64,000 nt of DNA from Alphaproteobacteria bacterium (lineage in GTDB: Bacteria; Pseudomonadota; Alphaproteobacteria; Rhizobiales; Aestuariivirgaceae): contig JAHEFB010000022.1 in the NCBI GenBank assembly GCA_024640405.1, positions 1-64,000 of the forward strand, read 5' to 3'. Below are positions 52,659 through 62,297 of the stretch, in pieces. Both the position numbers and the translations under genes were made by a program. Position 1 is the stretch's first letter; each line of letters opens with the position of its first letter. The notes beneath the pieces are model-generated. The model was given only the letters and a program-made list of their open reading frames with translations, had not been told where the DNA came from and did not search any database.

Positions 52659-52971
52659 CGATATTTCCGGAATTGGCACAAAGTTGCCATTTGCCGATGC
52701 TGAACGAAGTCCCTAAAGGGGCTCAAAGCAACTGTTGAGCATCGGAAAATCCAGCGAATCCTGACCCTGGAATCCTATGGATGCTGATTCGGTTTGTTGT
52801 CCGGTTTTCCGTCCTGGCTGGAAGGACATAGACCTCGCCGGACCGAGAGAACTGACTTAGCGCCATCCAACCCATCCATTCGAGCGTACCGGCTCGTCGG
52901 AATCGAATGATAGAAAAGCCGGACCAGTTGCCTGGTCCGGTTTGTGTCTTTGTTCGCTGATACAGAAAGCG
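52659..52971. other. 313-base gap with a composite hairpin
   Basis: No gene seen. It holds CCGATGCTGAAC (52694-52705) and GTTGAGCATCGG (52734-52745), 11 of 12 bases complementary, with an inner stem AGTCCC/GGGGCT (52708-52723). The outer hairpin may end the cyclase transcript or be a remnant of a mobile end. The minus-strand operon terminator at 52914-52940 is also in this gap. Confidence 0.45.
52914..52940 (-). terminator. Terminator of the xdh/BMP operon
   Basis: On the minus strand CCGGACCAG (52940-52932) pairs perfectly with CTGGTCCGG (52927-52919), loop GCAA, followed by CTTTTCTA. It lies 32 bases after the BMP gene stop. Confidence 0.88.
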
Positions 52972-54045
52972 TCAGCTCTGCACGCCTTCCACGTACCAGT
53001 CCATCTTGTGCAGGTCGCCGTCGCCCAGCACGCCTTCAGCCAGCCGTTCCTTGCCGGTATTGTCGTTGATCGGTCCGGTAAACGGATTGCCGCTGCCGTC
53101 GATGATACCGGCACGCGTGGCTTCAGCCGCGGCCTGGACATCGGCTGGAATGACATCATTGTAGGGTGACATTTCCAGCACGCCCTCCTTGAAGCCCCAC
53201 CAGGTATCACCGGCCTGCCAGTTGCCGTCGAGCATTTGCTGAATGCGCGCTTCGTAGTAACGGCCCCAGCGGTTGACGATGGCCGTCAGGTGGGCTTTCG
53301 GTGCAAAATTGGACATGTCCCATGCCTGTCCGAAAGCCATCAACCCGCGCTGTTCACAGGTCTGCAGCGCTGCCGGTGAATCGGTGTGCTGCGCAATCAC
53401 GTCAGCGCCCTGGTCGATCAGCGCCTTGGCGGCGTCTGCCTCCTTGGCCGGATCGTACCAGCTTGAAACCCATAAGACCTTGGTTTCGAACTTCGGGTTC
53501 ACCTTGCGTGCAGCCAGCGTGAAGGCGTTGATGCCCATGACCACTTCGGGGATCGGGAACGAGGCAATGTATCCGGCAACCCCTGACTTCGACATGTGAC
53601 CGGCAATGGTTCCGCACACCGCGCGTCCCTCATAGAACCGCGCATTGTAAGTCGACATGTTTTTCGCGCGCTGATATCCGGTTGCATGTTCGAATTTGAC
53701 GTTCTTGAACCGCTTGGCCACTTTCAGTGTCGGGTTCATGTATCCGAACGAAGTCGTAAAGACCAGTTGGTTGCCTTCCTCTGCCAGACGCCGGATGACG
53801 CGCTCCGAATCCGGCCCCTCGGCCACGTTTTCAACAATTGTGGTCTGAACCTTGTCGCCAAATTTCTTGATCACATCCTGCCGGCCCTGCTCGTGGGCAT
53901 AGGTCCAGCCGTGATCGCCAATCGGCCCGAGGTAGACAAAGGCTATTTTCAGCGGATCGGCAGCATATGCGGATGATCCGATTATCGGCAGCGCGCCGGC
54001 TGCCGCGGTAGTCTTGAGTACTGTACGTCTTGTAAGCGTTTTCAT
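52972..54045 (-). CDS. BMP family ABC transporter substrate-binding protein
   Basis: A 357-residue periplasmic binding protein of the BMP/PnrA family (purine nucleoside or nucleobase binding). The twin-arginine signal TRRTVLKTTAAAGALPIIGS (about 5-24) is followed by LKIAFVYLGPIGDHGWTYAH, SFGYMNPTLKVAKRF and YEARIQQMLDGNW. It delivers ligand to the permeases encoded just upstream. The operon context with xanthine dehydrogenase suggests a purine or nucleoside ligand; this is inference. Confidence 0.92.
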   Translation of the reverse strand: MKTLTRRTVLKTTAAAGALPIIGSSAYAADPLKIAFVYLGPIGDHGWTYAHEQGRQDVIKKFGDKVQTTIVENVAEGPDSERVIRRLAEEGNQLVFTTSFGYMNPTLKVAKRFKNVKFEHATGYQRAKNMSTYNARFYEGRAVCGTIAGHMSKSGVAGYIASFPIPEVVMGINAFTLAARKVNPKFETKVLWVSSWYDPAKEADAAKALIDQGADVIAQHTDSPAALQTCEQRGLMAFGQAWDMSNFAPKAHLTAIVNRWGRYYEARIQQMLDGNWQAGDTWWGFKEGVLEMSPYNDVIPADVQAAAEATRAGIIDGSGNPFTGPINDNTGKERLAEGVLGDGDLHKMDWYVEGVQS

Positions 54046-54069
54046 GGTTTCTCCTCCCGAAGATGGTTT

Positions 54070-54993
54070 TTACGAACTTGGCTTGAATGGTTTGCCAAGG
54101 CAGGCAGGCGCGAGTGACATTCCGGTCTTTCGCGCAGAAATAGCCGCCAGCACTGCGATGGTGGCAAGATATGGCATTGCAGCCAGAAACTCCGGTGCAA
54201 CAAGCGAGAACCCGGCGGCCTTCGCATGCAGTTCCAGCGTCATGACCGCGCCAAACAGATAGGCGCCCAGCAACAGGCGTACGGGCCTCCAGCCGGCAAA
54301 CACCACCAGGGCAAGCGCAATCCAGCCGCGTCCCGCAGTGAGTTGTTCCGCCCACATGGGCGTCAGCACCAGCGAATAGAAGCACCCGGCAATGCCCGCC
54401 ATGGCGCCACCGAACAGCACCGCCATATAGCGAACGCCGATAACCGAATACCCGATCGAGTGGGCCGACAGGTCGGATTCTCCAACAGCCCGCAATATCA
54501 GTCCGGCCCTGGTTCGGCTCAGAAACCAGCCGACCGCAGCTACAAGCGCCAACGACAGATACACCAGCGGACTGTAGCCGAAGATCACCCGCAGCGTCGG
54601 ATGTTCGGACAGTGAAGCAGGAAACACCGATCCGAATACATCAACCGTCTGGCCGACATACCCTTCACCTGCCAGAGCCGACAGGCCTATGCCGAATATG
54701 GTAAGGGCCAGCCCGGTCGCCACCTGATTGGCGGTCAGCGTCAATGTCAGGAATCCGAACAGACCTGCAGAAGCAGCAGATGCAATCATGGCTGCGATCA
54801 CACCCAGCGGCGCAGATCCGGTGGTTGCCGTAACAGCGAAGCCGGTAACAGCGCCGATCAGCATCATGCCTTCAACGCCAAGGTTCAAGACACCGCTTTT
54901 CTCCACCACCAGTTCACCCAGCGCAGCCAGCAGGATCGGTGTTGCAGCGCCAACGATTGTCATCAGGATTGGAATAAGAAGGGAATAGGTCAT
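54070..54993 (-). CDS. ABC transporter permease (BPD_transp_2, nucleoside type)
   Basis: A 307-residue membrane protein with eight or so hydrophobic segments and the family motif SGVLNLGVEGMMLIGAVTGF (about 33-52). It pairs with the second permease. It overlaps that gene by four bases and precedes the BMP gene by 24. Confidence 0.92.
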   Translation of the reverse strand: MTYSLLIPILMTIVGAATPILLAALGELVVEKSGVLNLGVEGMMLIGAVTGFAVTATTGSAPLGVIAAMIASAASAGLFGFLTLTLTANQVATGLALTIFGIGLSALAGEGYVGQTVDVFGSVFPASLSEHPTLRVIFGYSPLVYLSLALVAAVGWFLSRTRAGLILRAVGESDLSAHSIGYSVIGVRYMAVLFGGAMAGIAGCFYSLVLTPMWAEQLTAGRGWIALALVVFAGWRPVRLLLGAYLFGAVMTLELHAKAAGFSLVAPEFLAAMPYLATIAVLAAISARKTGMSLAPACLGKPFKPSS

Positions 54994-56072
54994 GCCACAT
55001 CTCCTGCTTTGGCCGGTGAGGCCAGTTTGATGCGATACTTCACCAGAACATCCGTGGCCAGCAGGAAGAACAGCATCATCGCCTGGAACACACCGGTCGC
55101 CGCACCGGGCAGGCCGATTGACGATTGTGCCAGTTCACCGCCCACATAGGTTACCGCCAGTATGATGCCCGCCAGCACAATTCCGATGGGGTGAAGCCGG
55201 CCCAGAAAGGCAACGATAATCGCGGTGAAGCCGTATCCGGTCGGAAACTGCGGCACCATCTGGCCGAACGGTCCGGCCGCTTCAAGAATACCAGCAAACC
55301 CTGCCAGGCCGCCGCCGGCCAGAAGGGCTGCCCAGATGGTCTTCTTGGAGTTGAACCCGCCATAGCGCGCTGCAGCCGGAGCGGCCCCGACAACCCGTAT
55401 CTGAAACCCGAACACCGACCGCGTCATGACGAACCAGGCCGCGATTGCCACAACAAATGCCAGCGGCACACCCAGATGGACCACCGTATTGGTCAGGACC
55501 GTCGGCAGGATCTGGTCATCAGTGAACAGGCGTGTCTGCGGGAAGTTGAAGCCGTCGGGATCTTTCCAGGGTCCCCGCATGAGATAATACAGAACCTGTA
55601 TCGCGACATAGGTCAGCATCAGGCTCGACAGGATCTCGTTGACATTGAACCTGGTTTTCAAAAATGCGGGAATTCCGGCATATGCTGCCCCTCCCGCGAC
55701 GCCGGCAATGCACATCAGCGGCAAAATCCACCAGCCTGTCATTCCCCATGTGGCCAGCGCCACACCGGTACCGGCCAGACCGCCCATGACATACTGGCCT
55801 TCCGCCCCGATGTTCCAGACATTGGCCTTGAATCCGATTGCCAGACCCACTCCGATCAGGATCAATGGGGCAGCCTTGACGCCCAGGTCCTGCCATTTGT
55901 AGGTGTCCAGAAGCGGATCGAGAAAAATCTTCCGCACGGCACCCAGCCCGTCATGGCCGATCAGCGTGAAAATGATCGCACCGGCCACCATCGTCGCAAC
56001 CACGGCCAGAACCGGCGTCAGGTACAGCATTGCCTTGCTCGGTTCCTTGCGTTTTTCCAATTCAATGAACAT
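54990..56072 (-). CDS. ABC transporter permease (BPD_transp_2, nucleoside type)
   Basis: A 360-residue membrane protein with about nine hydrophobic segments and the motif KANVWNIGAEGQYVMGGLAG (about 83-102). The N-terminus is a short basic cytosolic tail (MFIELEKRKEPSK). It overlaps the ATPase gene by 11 bases and the second permease by four, implying translational coupling in one importer. Confidence 0.92.
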   Translation of the reverse strand: MFIELEKRKEPSKAMLYLTPVLAVVATMVAGAIIFTLIGHDGLGAVRKIFLDPLLDTYKWQDLGVKAAPLILIGVGLAIGFKANVWNIGAEGQYVMGGLAGTGVALATWGMTGWWILPLMCIAGVAGGAAYAGIPAFLKTRFNVNEILSSLMLTYVAIQVLYYLMRGPWKDPDGFNFPQTRLFTDDQILPTVLTNTVVHLGVPLAFVVAIAAWFVMTRSVFGFQIRVVGAAPAAARYGGFNSKKTIWAALLAGGGLAGFAGILEAAGPFGQMVPQFPTGYGFTAIIVAFLGRLHPIGIVLAGIILAVTYVGGELAQSSIGLPGAATGVFQAMMLFFLLATDVLVKYRIKLASPAKAGDVA

Positions 56073-57621
56073 GGACTGCCTCCGTCATTTCCGCTGTTGC
56101 GAACGGGTCACCGTGGACACCGCCCATCAGCAGACCGATCTCATCGATGGACGCTTCACCGACATTCAGTGTCTTGGACATCCGCCCCTCATTGATCACC
56201 GCCATACGGTCGGAAATCGCCAGAAGCTCGTCCAGATCCTGCGAAATCACCACGATCGCCGAGCCGTTTTCAGCCAGATCGACCAGTGCCTGATGAATGG
56301 CGGCAGCCGCACCGGCATCAACCCCCCAGGTCGGCTGCGAAACGATGAGCACTTCGGGGTCCTGCAGTATCTCGCGTCCCATGATGAATTTCTGCAGGTT
56401 GCCGCCTGAAAGCGAACCGGCAAGCGAGCCCGGGCCGGTTGTCTTGACTGCAAAGTCATCGATCACCTTGCTTGTGTAGGCCGTGGCCACGCCGCCTTTC
56501 AAGATGCCGCTGCTGGCCATGCCCATTCTCTCGCGAGCCGTCAGAATGGCATTGTCGGTCAGGCTGAAATCAACCACCGCGCCATGGCCGTTGCGTTCTT
56601 CGGGCACCGCACACAAACCCAGATTTCGTCTTCCCACGGCGTCCATTGCGGCGATCGGCTGGCCGTCCAGCAGTATGGCGTTGGCATTTGATGACGGCTG
56701 CTCTCCACTCAGCGCCAGCAACAGCTCGTTCTGTCCGTTGCCTGCAACGCCGGCAATGCCAAATATCTCTCCGGCACGCACCTTGAAGCAGATATCGTCC
56801 AGCGCCACGCCGAAATCACCTTCACCGGGAACCGTCAAACCATCGGCGACAAACCGGTCCGCGCCGAATTCACGGGTCTTGGCCTTGCTGATCTGCTTCA
56901 GATTGCCGCCAATCATCATCTCCGCCATGGACTTCGGCGTTTCCTCGCGCGGGTCACATTCACCCACAACCTTGCCACCTCGAAGAATGGTCGCGGCTTC
57001 GCACAGATCCCTGATTTCATGCAGCTTGTGCGAGATATACAGGATCGAGCAACCTGTTTTGGACAGTTTGCGCAGCGTCTCGAACAATTGCCCCACTTCC
57101 TGTGGCGTCAACACGGACGTCGGCTCATCCATGATCAGAAGGCGCGGTTCCAGCAGCAGGGCGCGCACGATTTCTATCCGCTGACGCTCTCCGACACTCA
57201 ACGTGCTGACTATGCGATGCGGTTCCAGCTTGAGGTCATAGGCGTGCAGCACTTCGCGGATTTTCTCTTCCAGGCTGGCCTGTGAATACGAACCGTCCAT
57301 ACCAAGTGCGATATTTTCCAGCACCGTCATCGCCTCGAACAGCGAGAAATGCTGGAACACCATGCCGACGCCCATTTTCCGGGCGGCTTTCGGATTGGCA
57401 ACCATCACGGGTTCATCGTCCCAGATGATTTCACCGGCATCCGGTTGCATGATCCCGTAAATCATCTTCACCAGTGTCGACTTTCCGGCGCCGTTTTCGC
57501 CCAGCAAGGCGTGGATTTCTCCAGGCTTGACCTTGAAACTAACCGCGTCATTCGCCAGCACACCGGGGAAAGCCTTGGTGATGCCTTTGAGTTCGATACG
57601 ATGTTGCACACTGTCACTCAT
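56062..57621 (-). CDS. ABC transporter ATP-binding protein, two domains (BMP-type importer)
   Basis: A 519-residue double-ATPase subunit. The first domain has Walker A GENGAGKS (about 39-46), signature LSVGERQRIEI and Walker B LLIMDEPTS. The second has the altered P-loop GVAGNGQNELL typical of RbsA/YufO-like proteins and signature LSGGNLQKFIMGREI. It powers the importer made by the two permeases. Overlaps xdhC at its start by 4 bases (ATGA), so it is translated together with the xanthine dehydrogenase genes. Confidence 0.94.
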   Translation of the reverse strand: MSDSVQHRIELKGITKAFPGVLANDAVSFKVKPGEIHALLGENGAGKSTLVKMIYGIMQPDAGEIIWDDEPVMVANPKAARKMGVGMVFQHFSLFEAMTVLENIALGMDGSYSQASLEEKIREVLHAYDLKLEPHRIVSTLSVGERQRIEIVRALLLEPRLLIMDEPTSVLTPQEVGQLFETLRKLSKTGCSILYISHKLHEIRDLCEAATILRGGKVVGECDPREETPKSMAEMMIGGNLKQISKAKTREFGADRFVADGLTVPGEGDFGVALDDICFKVRAGEIFGIAGVAGNGQNELLLALSGEQPSSNANAILLDGQPIAAMDAVGRRNLGLCAVPEERNGHGAVVDFSLTDNAILTARERMGMASSGILKGGVATAYTSKVIDDFAVKTTGPGSLAGSLSGGNLQKFIMGREILQDPEVLIVSQPTWGVDAGAAAAIHQALVDLAENGSAIVVISQDLDELLAISDRMAVINEGRMSKTLNVGEASIDEIGLLMGGVHGDPFATAEMTEAVHVH

Positions 57622-58484
57622 GTATCACCTCCCACTATTTTCAGTTGCGCCGATGTCTCCACACCGGTCCCGGCGCTCGATGCCGACAAGTGCTGTAGCA
57701 GTTCTGCAGCAACCAGAGCTGCAATGACTTCAGGCCGCTTGTCGCTTACTCCAACCCCGCCAATTGGACACACCAGCCGGTCAACACTATTTGTGTCACC
57801 GCTATCGCGCCTCATCCAGCTTCGGAAGGACGCCAGTTTGGTCTTCGATCCGATCATGCCGACATAACCGGCATCGCTTCGCCCCAGCGCTTCCCTGGCA
57901 ATCAGGAAGTCCAGCGAATGTTCATGGGTCAGAATGACATAGGCGCTGCCCGGTTCTGCCGTGCGGACGACCGCTTCAGGAACCGCGACCAGCCTGGTCT
58001 CAACCCCCGGCGGCGCATCCTGCAGTTCCTCGTCGCGGGTATCGACAAGGACGGGTTGCATAGGCAACAGGCCAAGCGCCTCGCACAAGGCATTGCCGAC
58101 GTGCCCTGCCCCGAACACATAGATATGCGGCAGCGCCTTGAATTCTGCGTCCAGGCGCGCCGCGATCCGGTCAATTTCTGCTTCGGCCAGCGGTTGCAGC
58201 GAAACAACGACTGAGCCGCCGCAGCATTGCCCGATCTCGGGCCCCAGCGGAATTTTCATGTGCTCGGTGTCCCGGCTGCCTGACAGCATCAGATCCCGGG
58301 CCCGGTCTATCGCCAGTTTTTCCAGTTGACCGCCACCGATCGTACGGAATACCCGTTGCGGCGACACCAGCATCCAGGCGCCGGCATCTCGCGGGGCTGA
58401 CCCTGAGGCGGTATCTACATTCACCAGCACGAACGGCCCGCCCCGGCGGGCAAACAACCACACGTCATGTCGATAGCGATACAT
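57618..58484 (-). CDS. xdhC: Xanthine dehydrogenase accessory protein XdhC
   Basis: A 288-residue protein that binds the molybdenum cofactor, aids its sulfuration and inserts it into XdhB. It shows the N-terminal VLVNVDTASGSAPRDAGAWM, IGGGQLEKLAIDRAR, a Rossmann-type HIYVFGAGHVGNALCEALGL (about 138-157) and the C-terminal GYVGMIGSKTKLASFRSWM. It starts 3 bases after xdhB and overlaps the ABC ATPase gene. Confidence 0.95.
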   Translation of the reverse strand: MYRYRHDVWLFARRGGPFVLVNVDTASGSAPRDAGAWMLVSPQRVFRTIGGGQLEKLAIDRARDLMLSGSRDTEHMKIPLGPEIGQCCGGSVVVSLQPLAEAEIDRIAARLDAEFKALPHIYVFGAGHVGNALCEALGLLPMQPVLVDTRDEELQDAPPGVETRLVAVPEAVVRTAEPGSAYVILTHEHSLDFLIAREALGRSDAGYVGMIGSKTKLASFRSWMRRDSGDTNSVDRLVCPIGGVGVSDKRPEVIAALVAAELLQHLSASSAGTGVETSAQLKIVGGDT

Positions 58485-58487
58485 GGT

Positions 58488-60812
58488 TCAGGCCCCTCCA
58501 GCTTCGGCAGACAATCGTTCAAACGCCAGCAAGACCTGTTCAGGCGTTGCCGGAGTATCCAGTTTCGGACACACCCGGTAATCAGCGGCTGACGCTACTG
58601 CCATCGACAGGGCCTCGAGCACCGAGATTGCCAGCATCAAGGGGGGTTCGCCCACCGCCTTGGACCGACGGATGGTCATCTCGTGGTTCTCCGACCAGTC
58701 CGCCAGAGCCACGTTGAAAATGCGCGGACGATCGGACGCCAGGGGAATTTTATAGGTCGACGGAGCATGGGTCCGCAGACGCCCTTCGCCATCCCACCAT
58801 AATTCTTCTGTCGTCAGCCAACCCATTCCCTGCACAAAGCCGCCTTCGATCTGGCCAATATCGAGCGCCGGATTGAGCGAGCGGCCCGCATCATGAAGAA
58901 CATCGACCCTGTCCACCTGATATTCGCCGGTCAGTGTGTCGATGCTGACTTGCGACACTGCCGCACCATAGGCAAAATAGTAAAACGGACGGCCTGTCCC
59001 GGCTTCCCGGTCCCAGTGAATATCCGGCGTCTTGTAAAAACCTGCCGCCGACAACTGCATGCGCGCCATATAGGCTGACTGGATGAAGTCGGGAAACGGA
59101 ATGCGCTGATTGCCCACCAGCACCATGTTGGGTTCAAACACCACCTGGTCCGGTGTGACACCGTAGGTTTCACAGGCAAATTCGACCAGCCTGACCTTGA
59201 TTTGTTGGGCAGCATTGGCGGCCGCCATCCCGTTGAGGTCCGACCCGGAAGACGCAGCCGTCGCCGACGTGTTCGGCACCTTGCCGGTATGCGTGGCAGT
59301 GATTTTCACATGCTTGAGATCGATCTGGAACTCGTCCGCCAGAACCTGGGCGACCTTGGTGTTCAGGCCCTGCCCCATCTCGGTTCCGCCATGGTTCAGA
59401 TGAACCGAACCGTCGGTATAGACATGTACCAGCGCACCTGCCTGGTTGTACCAGGTAGCGGTAAAGGAGATGCCGAACTTGACCGGTGTCAGGGCAATTC
59501 CCTTGCGGATAACCTTGTTGCCGGCATTGAAGGCCAGCACCGCCTTGCGCCGGGCGGCATAGTCGCTGGAGGTCTCCAGCTCCGCCACCAGTTTTGCAAT
59601 GATATTGTCGTCCACCCGCTGATGATACGGCGTCACATTGCGCCCTTCACCACCATAGAAATTCGCCTTGCGGACCTCCAGCGGATCCTTGCCGAGCGCA
59701 TAGGCAATTTCCTCGATCATGCGTTCACCGCCCACCATGCCCTGCGGGCCGCCGAAACCGCGAAATGCCGTATTGGATACCGTGTTGGTTTTCAGCGGTT
59801 GCGATTGCAGCAGTACATTGTCGAAATAATAGCAGTTGTCGGTGTGAAACAGCGCCCGGTCGGTCACCGGACCTGACAGATCCGCCGAGTTGCCGCATCG
59901 GGCGGCAAAATTGGCACTGACGCCGGAAATCACGCCTGCATCATCAAAGCCGACATCATACTCGACAAGAAAATCATGCCGTTTGCCGGTTGCGATCATG
60001 TCATCGTCCCGGTCAGGTCTGATTTTGACAGCCCGGTTGTACTTCTTGGCCGCCACCGCAGCTACGGCGGCAAACAGGTTGCCCTGGGTTTCCTTGCCGC
60101 CAAACGCACCACCCATGCGGCGGATATTCACCGTAACCGCATTGGACGGCACGCCCAGGACGTGGGCAACCATGTGTTGAACTTCGCTGGGATGCTGGGT
60201 CGAGGAAAACACCGTCACTTCGTCGTCCTCGCCGGGAATTGCCAGCGCAATGTGTCCTTCAAGATAGAAATGATCCTGCCCGCCTACCCGCATCTCGCCC
60301 CTGATACGCCGCGGTGCCGCTGCAAGCGCCTTGGCAGCATCACCGCGTTTCAGGGTCAGCGCTTCGGTCACCAGCGGATAGCCGGCCGCCCGTGCATCAG
60401 CCACATCGGTGAAATGCGGTTTCGCTGTGTATTCTACCTTTGCCAACGCGGCAGCATTGCGTGCTGCAGCCCTGGTTTCCGCCACGACTGCGAATATCGG
60501 TTGCCCGTGAAATTCCACTGAATGTGCAAACACCGGATCATCGTGTTTGCCGGTTGGGCTGACATCGTTGTGGCCGGGAATATCGTCGCTGGTCAGCACG
60601 CCAACTACACCCGGTGCAGCCTGTACAGCCGACAGGTCCATGCTCTTGATATCGCCATGGGCAATCGAGGACAGGCCGAGATAGGCGTGTATCAGGCCTT
60701 CGGGGGCAGCCATGTCGTCGATGTAACCGGCACTGCCAGTGACATGCTTGTGCGCAGAATCGTGCCGCTGGTCCACGTGCACTCCGCCATCGATTTTTAC
60801 TTGCTGTGTCAT
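58488..60812 (-). CDS. xdhB: Xanthine dehydrogenase, molybdopterin-binding subunit
   Basis: A 774-residue molybdenum subunit that oxidises hypoxanthine to xanthine and xanthine to urate. It has the N-terminal KHVTGSAGYIDDMAAPEG, GQDHFYLEGHIALAIPGED (cofactor Gln region), RMGGAFGGKETQ, AFRGFGGPQGM (substrate Arg), NHGGTEMGQGLNTKVAQVLA and the C-terminal KAVGEPPLMLAISV with the catalytic Glu in GEPP. Start 60812 follows xdhA by seven bases; an extension to 60875 overlaps xdhA and has no similarity. Confidence 0.97.
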   Translation of the reverse strand: MTQQVKIDGGVHVDQRHDSAHKHVTGSAGYIDDMAAPEGLIHAYLGLSSIAHGDIKSMDLSAVQAAPGVVGVLTSDDIPGHNDVSPTGKHDDPVFAHSVEFHGQPIFAVVAETRAAARNAAALAKVEYTAKPHFTDVADARAAGYPLVTEALTLKRGDAAKALAAAPRRIRGEMRVGGQDHFYLEGHIALAIPGEDDEVTVFSSTQHPSEVQHMVAHVLGVPSNAVTVNIRRMGGAFGGKETQGNLFAAVAAVAAKKYNRAVKIRPDRDDDMIATGKRHDFLVEYDVGFDDAGVISGVSANFAARCGNSADLSGPVTDRALFHTDNCYYFDNVLLQSQPLKTNTVSNTAFRGFGGPQGMVGGERMIEEIAYALGKDPLEVRKANFYGGEGRNVTPYHQRVDDNIIAKLVAELETSSDYAARRKAVLAFNAGNKVIRKGIALTPVKFGISFTATWYNQAGALVHVYTDGSVHLNHGGTEMGQGLNTKVAQVLADEFQIDLKHVKITATHTGKVPNTSATAASSGSDLNGMAAANAAQQIKVRLVEFACETYGVTPDQVVFEPNMVLVGNQRIPFPDFIQSAYMARMQLSAAGFYKTPDIHWDREAGTGRPFYYFAYGAAVSQVSIDTLTGEYQVDRVDVLHDAGRSLNPALDIGQIEGGFVQGMGWLTTEELWWDGEGRLRTHAPSTYKIPLASDRPRIFNVALADWSENHEMTIRRSKAVGEPPLMLAISVLEALSMAVASAADYRVCPKLDTPATPEQVLLAFERLSAEAGGA

Positions 60813-60819
60813 GATTGTT

Positions 60820-62292
60820 TCAGGCCACCGCTTCACGTACCAGCACACTGTTTTCGTGTGGCTGTGTTGTTTCAAGGAAGAACCGCATCAGCAGTTTGCG
60901 CGCCACCAGTGCCCGGTATTCTGCCGATGCCCGCCAATCGCCGATCGGCGAGAAGTCCTCGGCAAAACCTGCTTCAGCCGATGCAATGGTTTGAGCAGTC
61001 CATGGTTTGCCGACAAGCAGGCTTTCCACGCTGCCTGCTCGCTTGGGAGTGGCTGCCATGCCGCCATAGGCAATGACCGCCTCGGTTACCTTGCCGTCTT
61101 CGACCCGGATGCGAAAGCCAGCAGCGACCGCGGAAATGTCTTCGTCACGGCGTTTCGTCACCTTGTAGGCAGCGAATTCGCAACCTTCGGCCAGATGCGG
61201 AATATGCAACGATTCCACAAAATCGCCTGCCTGCCGGTCCTGCTTGCCGTAGTCGATGAAAAATTCCTCGACCGGCAGCGTGCGTCTTTCGTCCCCGTTG
61301 CGAAGTGTCAGCGTGGCGCCCAGTGCGATGAGCACCGGCGGCGTATCCCCGATCGGCGAGCCGTTGGCGACATTTCCGCCAACCGTGCCCATATTGCGCA
61401 CCTGTTCGCCGCCAATGCGGTTCCAGTAACCGGCCATCTGCGGAAAATGCTGCGCCACGGCATCCTGAAACTCGGTATAGGTCACACAGGCGCCAATCGT
61501 GTGACCTGTAGCTGTTTCGCTGATCTGGTGCAGTTCATCGAGATGACAAATGAAGATCGCCGGAGCAATCGGCCGCATCATCTTGGTCACCCACAACCCG
61601 ACATCGGTTGCACCGGCTACAATCACCGAGTCCGGATTGGCGGCACGCAACTCTGCGAGATCATCCACCGAACCTGGCACAAAGAACTTTTCGGAAGCAG
61701 TCCCCATCTCGACACGCGCACCATCAGCCAGCCCTTTCAGGGTTGCCGTTACAGTTTCGCGTTCACGGATAATCACGTCGTCTGCCTGACCGCCTGCGGA
61801 AGCCGCCGCAAGGCCGGCCCTGACAATGGCTTCATAACCTGTGCACCGGCACAGGTTGCCCTGCAGCGACGTCTCAATGTCAGCGTTTGTGGGGTTGGGA
61901 TTGGACATCCACAACGAATACAGGGACATCACGATACCCGGCGTGCAAAACCCGCACTGGCTGCCGTGCATGTCAACCATGGCCTGCTGCACGGGATGCA
62001 GCGAACCGTCTTTTCGGCGCAAATGCTCGATCGTCACCACGTGGCATGCATCCAGAGAACCGACAAAACGGATACAGGCGTTGACGGTCTCATACACCAG
62101 GTTACCGCCGGCCAACCGGCCCACCAGTACCGTGCACGCGCCGCAATCACCCTCGGCACAACCTTCCTTGCTGCCGCACAGGCGCTGTTCGAGACGCAGG
62201 AAATCCAGCAGGGTGTCGGTAGCCGCCACCTTGTCCAGTTCGACCTTGTGATCGTTCAGCAGGAAACGGATGGTTTTGCGTGTTTGGGTCAT
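60820..62292 (-). CDS. xdhA: Xanthine dehydrogenase, FeS/FAD small subunit
   Basis: A 490-residue subunit. The N-terminal 2Fe-2S domain has CGSKEGCAEGDCGACTV (about 39-55), the second cluster motif is in GSQCGFCTPGIVMSLYSLW and LCRCTGYEAIVRA, and the FAD domain follows (about 190-370, SVIVAGATDVGLWVTKMMRP). It passes electrons from the molybdenum site in XdhB to NAD+. Second gene of the operon, 5 bases after uraH. Confidence 0.97.
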   Translation of the reverse strand: MTQTRKTIRFLLNDHKVELDKVAATDTLLDFLRLEQRLCGSKEGCAEGDCGACTVLVGRLAGGNLVYETVNACIRFVGSLDACHVVTIEHLRRKDGSLHPVQQAMVDMHGSQCGFCTPGIVMSLYSLWMSNPNPTNADIETSLQGNLCRCTGYEAIVRAGLAAASAGGQADDVIIRERETVTATLKGLADGARVEMGTASEKFFVPGSVDDLAELRAANPDSVIVAGATDVGLWVTKMMRPIAPAIFICHLDELHQISETATGHTIGACVTYTEFQDAVAQHFPQMAGYWNRIGGEQVRNMGTVGGNVANGSPIGDTPPVLIALGATLTLRNGDERRTLPVEEFFIDYGKQDRQAGDFVESLHIPHLAEGCEFAAYKVTKRRDEDISAVAAGFRIRVEDGKVTEAVIAYGGMAATPKRAGSVESLLVGKPWTAQTIASAEAGFAEDFSPIGDWRASAEYRALVARKLLMRFFLETTQPHENSVLVREAVA

Positions 62293-62297
62293 GTCTT

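Noticed and set aside
52673-52687. Sigma-54 promoter TGGCAC-N4-TTGC
   Set aside because: The spacing is one base too short for a -24/-12 element, and the site lies downstream of the cyclase with no plus-strand gene after it.
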